Of a DNA stretch of 64,000 nucleotides, positions 50,273 to 58,551 are shown one piece after another (the stretch's first letter is position 1; each line of letters starts with the position of its first letter). The notes beneath the pieces are model-generated. The model did no database searches, was not told the DNA's origin, and worked only from the letters and a program-made list of their open reading frames with translations. The position numbers and the translations under genes are program-made. Source of the DNA: Rallus limicola (lineage: Eukaryota; Chordata; Aves; Gruiformes; Rallidae); contig JAKCOZ010000039.1 of NCBI GenBank assembly GCA_022605955.1, positions 1 through 64,000 on the forward strand, in the 5' to 3' direction.

Positions 50273-51882
50273 CTGTATGATTTCTTTTCATCTGTAATCT
50301 GAAGTTCTTAATTCATTGTGTATATTCGGAGGGAAGGGGGGGAAGAAAAAAAAATTTAAAAAGATGAAAAGAAGAGGGGAATTTGTGGAGTACAGAAGGA
50401 AATCCTATTCTACTTACACAGTAAATTTGAAGGCACGAATGGGTAATCAGCTTTAGATCAAAATGACATAGCTGTAGGAGGCGTGAGTCTACATTCATGG
50501 CTATGTTCTCCTTGCCCTGCACTCTTCCAGCATGCCATAGTTGCCACAAATCTGGCAGGCGAAGCTGAGCTTCTAACTGCTTTGCATCACTGCAGAGCAG
50601 TTGGAGCACTCACATCTGCCCCTTATCTGATGTAAGTTGATGCAGGAAGCAAAATTTCATAGAAATGCCTCAGACTTGTATCAGGAGAACCAGACCCAAA
50701 GCTGACTAATTCTTTGCTAGAGTAAATCGTGAGTTCAGTGGAGCTGGACTGACTAACATATGACTTACATCAATTTCAGATCTATCCTCAGATCCTGGTT
50801 TGTGAAGTTATGAATAGAGACAATGTACTGATGACAGTCAACCGCAGTGTCTAGTAGGAAGATAACTCAAAAATAGTTGTCAGTTCTAACCATTATTTTG
50901 CTAAACAATGACTGTACTCATGAGCTGCCAAGACAAGTTATGCCATGAAAAAACAAACATAACACCTGACATCACTAAAGGTTCCATTAAAAAGAGTCAA
51001 CCTTTTCTTTATCTCCTCTTTATGATTTTCGTTAGCAATAGCCAAAAAGCATCACTGCATCCACACTTCATAGACTTTCAGCAAGGAAGTGCCATTCAAA
51101 GTTAAATGCATACTAGGCTATTTCTTGCTTGGCATAGTGTTTGGAAACACTACTTTGCAAATGTTGTTAGTTTTGCTTTCATGTATTTTGTTGCTAAACT
51201 TAAATTATTGTACTTACAGTGTTTACATAATGCCTGACCTTTTTTACTGTTCACATTTAACATCTTGGTGATTCACTTGCACATTTTCATGGTTTTGGGG
51301 TTTTTTCATATCCCCTCCTGATAAACAATATTTTATTGATTCAGCTGCAGATTTTAGTGCTTAAAAATGTACAACTATAGTCTATGTGTTGCAGTACGTA
51401 ATCTGATGTTCCAATTAGATATTTTATGTATCCAGCTGCACACTTTGATGATCCAGTTGGATTCTTGATTTTCAATAAAATTGGTAGTCACACTGTGTTC
51501 TATGTTAATTAAACTCATGACAATATTATGATAATCAGTTTGAGGAAACAAACTAGAAAAACCCCAAACCTAAGCTGGGATTTTTTCATACTATCAAAAC
51601 ATAGAAGTTATATACACCCAGAGTTTATAGGTAAATTGAGAAAATTTTCTTAGTTATATACTGAAAGTACAATGACAACAGAGCATTTTGTCATAAATAT
51701 GCTGGGAGGCATCTGAATTCAGGCAGACTGTCTTGTATTCTACCTGTGGCCAAACTCTTTGTAGGCAATTCAGGTTATCTACTGAAAGACTTTCTGGTAT
51801 TTCTTAGGCATAGAATTTTCAAGATTTGTTTCACATATCCAGATTATATTAATTGTGTCTCTTAAATATTCCAGTAATAGGT

Positions 51883-51900
51883 AAAAAAAAAAAAAAAAAA
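51883..51900. repeat. poly-A run (18 A)
   Basis: Uninterrupted run of 18 A followed by CAACAAAAAAATCC. No element body is recognised. Confidence 0.9.
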
Positions 51901-53177
51901 CAACAAAAAAATCCACTAATGGAGAAAATTCCATTATTTATTAAAAACATACAAAAATGATCTAAGGCTTTGCTTTTTTAAGAATTACCACACCTTAAAA
52001 TAGAATATATATTTACATTTTTCTGCATGTTTTTACCATTCACATACAGATAACATCAGTGTAAATATTAAGACATATGTACATAAAGAGAGAAAAGGGA
52101 ACCAGAGACATGCACATTTCCCTGCTTTGGTCACATTTAAGAATGCATCAAGTATATTCATTTCAGCTCCAGAGAACTGTTCCTTAATAAAAAGAAACAA
52201 ATCTCTACAGTCCTCTTTTGTTTCTGAAATACATCACAGTCTCCAATAGTCTTTTACTTCACTCTGCCTATTAGACTAGCAGAAATGTTTCTTAAACTAA
52301 CCATAAATTTTCTATATCCCTAGAGAAACTGTAGAAGGGAAGAAGTGCTTTAGCTCAGTACTTAGCACATGCAACTTGTGGATCTCCCCTGGCAACGACA
52401 CTTTCCACATGTGGTCGTGCCTCTACAGACTCCTGTTTTCAAAGTTAGTTTAGGCAGAGATTATGAAATACAATAGTACAAATAAGTGGGAGGCATCAGG
52501 TGCAGTCACTTATCACATACTGGTTTTCTTACTGTCTCCCTAAATGGATAAAACTCATTGACCTCTTTTTCTTTTGAGTTTCTTCCAAAAACTCTTTCCT
52601 TCATATTCTTAATACAAAGTTTCTAACTGAGTATTTCTGCCACTGCAGCTTACAAAATTCACACAGTTATCAATATAATTTAACACACCACATAGTTCAC
52701 AGTCATTTTTTTTTTTACTTTGAAGCAGGGTTTTATACCTTCTTGCTATCTTGCTGTCAGTTCTGGTGTTTCTATTTCTTTCACAGCAATGATGCTTACT
52801 ACTTCACCTGGGATTATGTCACTTTTTATAAGAAATATCTGACTCTCTCTACCTTATGCATACTTACAATTTACTGTGGTTTCTCTTGTGCATTTCACTG
52901 GACAATCTGAGGTTCAGAATCACCTTTTACTAACATAGGGCATTTATGGACCCATTTTACTAACATATGGGTTCAGAGGCTTTGCTGATCCACCCAAATG
53001 GTGGGTATTACACGACTTTGGAGATGAAAACTAGGCTCATGTCTGATTAGTTCTAGTTTTCTTCTCTTTAAGCATAGTGAAATTTCTGTATTTTTCCATT
53101 TTTCTGTTCCTCAAAACTAGTTTGTCAAAGCTTATAGGTGAGGCAGGCTTTGCATTTATTTCTTCACTGTCTGTGAC

Positions 53178-53239
53178 TTTTTTGGTTGGTTGGTTGGTAT
53201 GGGTTGGTTTGGGTTGGGTTTTTTTTTTTTGTTGTGGTT
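53178..53239. repeat. T/G-rich low-complexity tract
   Basis: About 60 bp of GGTT, GGGTTT and poly-T units; non-coding despite an open frame through it. Confidence 0.85.
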
Positions 53240-53713
53240 CAGAACTATTTAAGAGGTTAAAAAAAAATCCTCTAGCACATTGTTGACCACTGGTTCCTCC
53301 TTTTTATCGTATCAAAATATATAATTAATAGCTCTTTTCCCTAAAGCTCATTCCCTTGTGCTTCTGCAAGTTCCATAAATACAGGTAGTACACTACCAGA
53401 TAGATACCAACCTTGTAAAATAAAGCTTTCTATATGCAGATTGTAGTATAAAAATTTCATGTAGAAATAAGGTGCTGAAAACAAATATGCTTTGTCCCTC
53501 CTGCCTGGACAGTTAAACGGATACTTTACAGTCTTTTGCTGTCTTATTCCAATTGTACAGACTTTCAGTAGGCATAAAAAACTACTAAGATATGAAACAA
53601 CTTCTAAAGGTGGATGCTATTTGTCAAAGATGAGGATTGCAGCTGGCGGAGGCTCCTGGGATCTTGTTCACTGCCTTTCCTCCATAGCAATTCAGGAGCA
53701 TTTTCCATTTTCA

Positions 53714-53995
53714 TCAGTTTTGGCTGCCTCTGGGTCTCCATTTCAGCAACTTCCGGATATTTTTTCGGGCCACCTCCTGATGCTGTTTCTTCAGCTTTAA
53801 TTCCAGTTGCTTCTGTTACATTGTGATTTGTGTTAACAGCCCTCGGGTATCCAGATTGCTACCGACTGGGCCAGCCTTGGGCTGCCCATCTGGGACTGAA
53901 TTTGTTTCAGCAATCTCTTTTTCCCCCTGGTCATGCTGCTTCAGCTATGATATGAATTCCTTGAGGTTTTCTCCAATGCAGTGTATGCTCTCCTC
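53714..53995 (-). pseudogene. Possible decayed coding sequence, coiled-coil-like, origin unknown
   Basis: On the minus strand one reading frame stays coding-like across about 280 bp but is broken by stops. It has 16 open codons (53,948-53,995), TAG at 53,945-53,947, 42 open codons (53,819-53,944), TAA at 53,816-53,818, then 34 open codons to a TGA at 53,711-53,713. Each of the two internal stops, and a TGA just upstream at 53,996-53,998, could arise by one C-to-T change from CAG, CAA or CGA. The composition is rich in Glu, Lys and Gln, with stretches such as KQLELKLKKQHQEVARKNIR, suggesting a helical or coiled-coil protein. I do not recognise the gene. It could be a retrocopy, an exon relic or chance. 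Confidence 0.3.
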
Positions 53996-54470
53996 TCAAA
54001 GCTCTTCATGTTCACTTTTACTAAATTCTCAAAAAGCTCACCACAGGGTAGCTTGCCTTATTCAGATGGGCTTACAGTATCTGCTTCCTGGTTTGTAGTG
54101 TTTCCTATACAACCTTAATTTCAGATGGAATGCAGATGTGCAAAACCAGAGTGGATTCTGCAGCTGAACAAATTGAAACATTTACCATGGCTTTCTTCTG
54201 CAAATGTCCACCTCATTCTCTGAAAGAGGCATAAGCCTGTATTTTTATGCTAGCAATTTCTCTGCTTGAAGAGAAAAGCAAATTATCACTAGTGTTAGTG
54301 ACAGGCTATGATTCAAATTGACTGAAAAAAAGGGATAAATCTCATCAACAATATAATTATGCCCGCCATAACTGACAAAATGTTTCATTTTTACACTTAG
54401 TGATATATAGTCTGTTGCTTTCCAGCTGCAGGCAGCTCCCCAGCTTTTATGACTCCCACATCAGAAGTCA

Positions 54471-54764
54471 TTATGTGACTCGAAGCAGGATAGTACTGTC
54501 CAGGACGTTGGCAGATGACATTCTGACGATATCACAACAATGCTGTCTTGGACTCAGCTCCATGACCCAGTCTTCAGGCGATCCCTGAAGATCTATTGCA
54601 ACTGCAGCCAGGGCTGCTTTGAGACATGTAGAACAAGACTTGTCATCCTCAGATGTACCAAGAATGTTATTCATAGTGCTTAAATACCAGGCAGCTCCCT
54701 CATGCTGTTTTCTCTCTGAATTAACGTGGCCTTCAGCATCAAGAAGTGGTTCCTCACTTAGCAA
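54471..54764 (-). pseudogene. Coding-like open frame, possible exon or retrocopy remnant, unrecognised
   Basis: A 97-codon open frame on the minus strand with balanced amino acid use, unlike the Phe/Leu/Ser-rich frames elsewhere. It includes LKAALAAVAIDLQGSPEDW and a C-S-T-C segment. It lacks a usable ATG at its start: the first codon taken is TTG. The stretch just upstream on the same strand is pyrimidine-rich and ends ...CTTGCTAAG, loosely resembling a 3' splice site. Coding-like text continues in another frame past the stop (from an ATG overlapping the TAA) for about 22 codons. It lies roughly 480 bp upstream, on the same strand, of the broken frame at 53.7-54.0 kb. I cannot assign a family. 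Confidence 0.28.
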
Positions 54765-54770
54765 GTGACA

Positions 54771-55014
54771 AATAGAAAAAAAATGGCATTGGTCTTACTG
54801 GTGTTGAGAATAGAGACTTCTGAACACTTCGGTCTTTGTTTATGGGAGGATAACAAAAGAAGGTAACAAAGTGTGTTGAGGATGGAATAGTTATTTTATA
54901 AAAGATGTCAATCCTTGACTGATCCACAACCAGTGGTTTGGATACAGCTATAGCCAAAAATGTCTTAGTTTCCCTTACATTTTTGTCCCTATGTGGATTA
55001 TTTTGATTTTCCAG
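54771..55014. other. Unique spacer
   Basis: No feature is recognised apart from the pyrimidine-rich tract near 55,000-55,014 that ends in CAG and could serve as a 3' splice site for the exon-like segment beginning at 55,015. Confidence 0.45.
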
Positions 55015-55093
55015 TCATTGCACGTTAGAGAAGGAATACCAACAAACAGCAATGAGGCAGTATGCTGATAGCTTTAAATGGAATTTCCAAGGG
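55015..55093 (+). other. Exon-like segment 1 (candidate)
   Basis: A pyrimidine-rich tract ending TTTTGATTTTCCAG (to 55,014) resembles a 3' splice site, and GGGGTAAGTA at the other end supplies a strong 5' splice site (GTAAGT at 55,094-55,099). The 79-bp interval between has one fully open frame, read from its second base as 26 codons ending exactly at the donor (phase 0). It includes LEKEYQQTAMRQYADSFKWN. The next exon-like segment at 56,314 is open in the matching phase. I do not recognise the peptide. Alternatives are a non-coding RNA exon or coincidence, since short splice-bounded open intervals occur by chance. Confidence 0.25.
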
Positions 55094-55217
55094 GTAAGTA
55101 AACTTTGGGATGTCAGCTGCATTCAGTGAAGTCTACACATTGATTACATCTCTGTAAATGCAGGCTAAATGCAGAGTAAAGGTCAACAGATTATACATGT
55201 AGCTTAATCAGCAAATT

Positions 55218-55225
55218 ATGCAAAT
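55218..55225 (+). promoter_or_regulatory. Octamer motif ATGCAAAT (POU-type site)
   Basis: A perfect ATGCAAAT, the classical POU-domain (Oct) binding octamer, lies within TTAATCAGCAAATTATGCAA followed by ATGAGC. The surrounding 55,130-55,260 is non-repetitive and rich in TAAT-type sites. An 8-bp match is expected by chance about once per window strand, so regulatory function is only a suggestion. Confidence 0.25.
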
Positions 55226-55862
55226 GAGCTCAAATGAAATATACCATTCAACTGTTAAGATCAGTAAAGCATGCAACTCTATTAGTGAAGTGTTTGAGTG
55301 CTGGCCATCTTAAATATATACCCAATTTACTAAACTTGAAGAAAATTCAGTTTCTGAAGGAAACACTTAAGAGTTTATCAGCCAAATGTCTGGGTTGACC
55401 AGCATTTATTTTAATGTATATATCTAAAATATGTTGAAGAATAATTAGCGAAATTGAAAAAAAATTGACAACAGCAGCAACATAATTGCATCTAAAGTTT
55501 TTCTCTCCATCACTGGAGGGTGAATATCAAATAGTAAGTGGTGAGATAATACAACTTCTTGAAATATGCTGATCAATGAGGTGGAATTTACAGACACTCT
55601 ACAACTACTGTGCATGGCTCAAGTAGCCAGTTCCCTCCCAGCTCCTTATCTAGGTCAAAATCAGCAAAGCACTTAAGTACATCCATAACTTTACCTGTAG
55701 GAGTACTACCATGGAAGTCTTTTGCTCATCTGTTCTTGCTGATGTTTTGGAAGTAGAGATGTGAGATCAGACCTCAGTTGTGCTAATTACAATTCATAGA
55801 TTTAAAAAACCTCTGAAAGACTAGCAATCTAGAGAGACAAAGGGGGTGTGGAGAGTTATTAT

Positions 55863-55914
55863 TCTCTTCTCTCTTTCTTCCTTCTGTTTTTTTTTCTTTT
55901 TTTTTCTTTCTTTC
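55863..55914. repeat. Polypyrimidine tract
   Basis: About 52 bp of C and T with a single G, on the plus strand. It is not followed closely by a convincing AG acceptor. Confidence 0.85.
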
Positions 55915-56313
55915 ATAATTACAATAATTAGGTTAGGAATTTTGGATTATATCCCAGATATCATTACACATATGAATGGGCATCAGTAGTTCACAGTGTT
56001 AATACCAGTGAACGGTGTAGATACGAATGAAGAACTGTTTATACACTTAGAAATACAATTCAATTTTTTCAAAGAAATAGTTAGAATTCTGTTAGATTAA
56101 ATGTCACGAAACAGACCATTTCTGTCTCTCTGTTTGCCTTTTCTCTAATATTTAAGTCACTGTAACATGAATTTGCATTATTAAGTAAATGGCTTTTATT
56201 TAACCCAAGCAAGTAGAACTGTTTTCCAGGCTGAATTTGCATCACTGTTTTAGTTTGGATCAGAAATGTGCTTTTCAATTAATTTCTCATTGTTCCTACT
56301 CATTTTCCTTCAG

Positions 56314-56414
56314 TTCATATCCAGGAAACTGTTGGAGCATGCAGCTGGAATTCTTTCAGATAAAACTGTTGGAGGATGTCCTTCAGGGAGGCACTTAATG
56401 CCTTCCAGCTGCAG
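56314..56414 (+). other. Exon-like segment 2 (candidate)
   Basis: A pyrimidine-rich tract (TGTTCCTACTCATTTTCCTT then CAG at 56,311-56,313) gives a good 3' splice site. CTGCAG followed by GTAAGC at 56,415 gives a near-consensus 5' splice site. The 101-bp interval is open in frame 0 for 33 codons and one partial codon. This is the phase left by the exon-like segment at 55,015-55,093, so the two could be spliced in frame across an intron of about 1.2 kb. The translation contains RKLLEHAAGILSDKTVGG and is not recognised. A non-coding RNA exon is an equally fair reading. Confidence 0.28.
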
Positions 56415-56712
56415 GTAAGCATTCTCTCACGGGGACCAGGATAAAGCTAGCTTTTACTCAAGTAAAGAAAAACTGGGGGGGAGAACGCATCTTGGATGGG
56501 CATTGTGTAAACTTTAGTTTTTCTGCACCAATTCTTTGGCTTTCAAGATCATCTTCTATTAGTCTTTGCTTGTTGCTAATTCATGTATAATTACAGTACA
56601 CCAATATTTGTTTTCCCCACTGATGTTCATGCTCCTAGAAGTATAATTTATATCCATATGTTGGGATCTCTGAGAGTGTTGCCAACCAGTGCCTTACTAC
56701 TGATGGTGAAAT

Positions 56713-56860
56713 GGGGGGGGGGGGGGGGAGGGGAAGGAGGGGAAATTGTTTTGTTTTGGTTTAATATTGTTTCTTTTGGCTTGCTTCTTGTGGTTTTTTT
56801 TGGGGGGGGGTGTTTGTTTGTTGTTTGTTGGGGGTTTTTTTGGTGGTCTTTTTTTCCTAG
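56713..56860. repeat. Compound G/T-rich low-complexity tract with G16 and G9 runs
   Basis: Opens with 16 G (56,713-56,728), passes through GGGAAGGAGGGG, TTTTG units, a G9 run at 56,802-56,810, TTTG units and GGGGTTTTTTTGG. It ends in CTTTTTTTCCTAG. It leaves a meaningless open frame rich in Gly, Phe and Val. Confidence 0.88.
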
Positions 56861-56994
56861 GAGTATGTTCTGATATTTTTATATCAACCAGTACTGTCAG
56901 TCTAATATAAATATCAGCACTTCTGAATAGGTGTAGATTGTTTCAATGCTTGCAGAGGATTCCAAGTAGTTTCTAAAAGCAACCTGAGAGGCTT

Positions 56995-57053
56995 TTCCCT
57001 TCCCATTCCCCTTTTCCTCCTCCTCCTTCTCCCCTTTCTCTTTTCTCTTCTAG
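56995..57053. repeat. Polypyrimidine tract ending in TAG
   Basis: CCTTCCCATTCCCC followed by CTCCTCCTCCTTC and CTCTTTTCTCTTCTAG. It has the form of a strong 3' splice acceptor on the plus strand, about 580 bp after the candidate donor at 56,415. The sequence beyond it reaches a stop after 9 codons in the phase set by the exon-like segments, so it could only be a terminal exon. Confidence 0.6.
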
Positions 57054-57462
57054 ATTAAAAAGAGATGCCTTTATATAGACACGTGCAATTTGTGTGAGTG
57101 TTAAAGCCAACATTTACATTTACATTTCAATGCCTAACTTTTGCTAGTCAGGAATTTCTATTTATTGAAACAACTGAAAAATGCAGGCACAAATGAAAAT
57201 TGCAGCTTTATATTGCAGATATATTTTACTTATTAAAACAATTACGATCTTTACTCTACCCTTAGCCTACAGAATGATAATAGATCAATGTTTCACAATA
57301 TTTTCTTTTTCTTTTTTTTTTAACATAAAATGAAAAAATATTTTATACTCTTACACATTCCCAGATAGCTCCAAAACCCACAAAGTTAGGTTTAATTCTT
57401 TAGTTATGTAACCCCTTGTCAATATGTGCCTTATGAGCAGAGAAAGTAGATGCAGACAAATG

Positions 57463-57481
57463 AAAAAAAAAAAAAAAAAAA
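57463..57481. repeat. poly-A run (19 A)
   Basis: Uninterrupted run of 19 A, with no recognised element body upstream. Confidence 0.9.
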
Positions 57482-57705
57482 GACTATGTGCATTGGTTTA
57501 TTTTTCTGACAATATACCCCACCAACATTATTGAGCAGTCTATACTGAGAATCATGCTTTCAGAGGAAAGGACTCTGAAAGAGGACTGCACACAACAGAT
57601 GCTGACTCTTCATGTGTGTCAGACTTGCAGATGTATCTCTACTTTTCACACTGCCATAGATTCTATCATTATTATATATTTTTCATGGGTTTACATGTCA
57701 AAAGT

Positions 57706-58458
57706 TGTAGCAGTGGAGGGGGGTGCTACAGGGGCGGCATCCGTGAGGAGTTGGTCTGGGGCTGCCCCTTAACAGATTGTTCCAGCCAGCTACAACGGAC
57801 CCACCACAGGACACAGTTTGATTGTTGATTCAACCAAGATTGTGGTTCCTTAGGGAAAACATAATTATGAACAATTTTTAAAATGCCACATGGGCAGAGA
57901 AGGAAAGTGGGGAAAAAAAAAGAGAGAAACAGCAGAAGGAACACTAAGATCAGAAGAGAAGTAGGAGGAGGCACTCCAATGAATGGGAGCAGACATTTCC
58001 CTGCAGCCAGTGGAAGGACCCATGCAGGAGCAGGTGAAAAGTATGAGGAATGAGCATCAGATGAACCACAACAGGTCATTCTATGCTGATCACAAACCTC
58101 ATTCCCCATCTCTCTGCATCCCTTGGATAGGAAGTAAAGGAGTCTGGTGTGAAAGAGGTAGGTTGAGCCTGGGAAAGGGAGAGAAAAAGTCATTTTAATG
58201 TTTATCGTCTTGTTTCCCACTCCCTAAATTAGTCATTATGTATTCATTTTAACATAATACATTAAACTAGTTTTCTTCAGATCAATATTTTTTGCCCACA
58301 ACAGTAACTGTTAGCCAATTGCACTGTCTTTATTTTGACCAGTGAACTTTCTTAATCCTGTTCTTCTCCCTGTTTTGTTCCCCTGTTCCAGGGGGAGGGT
58401 GTGTGCGGTGAGAGAGCAGGTGGGGGGTGATTTGGCTGTTGGCCAAGGCTAACCCACA
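57706..58458 (+). mobile_element. Near-complete solo LTR of an avian ERVL-like retrovirus, plus orientation
   Basis: Begins about TGTAGCAGTGGAGG and ends CCAAGGCTAACCCACA, which is TG...CA. Landmarks of an avian ERVL LTR family as I recall it are ACAACGGACCCACCACAGG near 57,792, a degenerate TATA region (ACATAATTATGAAC near 57,859), CATTTCCCTGCAGCCAGTGG near 57,995, CATGCAGGAGCAGGTGAAAA, and CATTCCCCATCTCTCTGCATCC. An ATTAAA polyadenylation signal follows at 58,261-58,266, then TTTTTTGCCCACAACAGTAAC. It is about 750 bp and clearly diverged. No internal sequence or matching target-site duplication is evident. Confidence 0.83.
58261..58266 (+). terminator. Polyadenylation signal of the plus-strand LTR
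   Basis: ATTAAA about 25 bp upstream of the TTTTGCCCAC block that follows the signal in related LTRs. Confidence 0.5.
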
Positions 58459-58533
58459 AGAGACCAGCTCAGAAATGAGTAACTGATACATTAAGGCTGT
58501 ACACTTCAGGTAATTGTCTTCTAACTCATAGAG

Positions 58534-58551
58534 ACACACACACACACACAC
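58534..58551. repeat. (AC)n microsatellite
   Basis: Nine AC units immediately followed by GTGCAT; short and probably weakly variable. Confidence 0.9.

Larger units (their letters stand above)
50273..53600. other. Unique AT-rich sequence, no gene recognised
   Basis: Includes a poly-A run at 51,883-51,900, a 30-bp-period partial tandem duplication at 52,925-52,971, and a T/G-rich tract at 53,178-53,239. A roughly 98-codon minus-strand frame at 50,313-50,609 has no known relative. No gene is supported. Confidence 0.5.

Noticed and set aside
57726..58220. 164-codon minus-strand frame
   Set aside because: It is antisense to a near-complete ERVL-like LTR, with no protein features and overlap with other frames.
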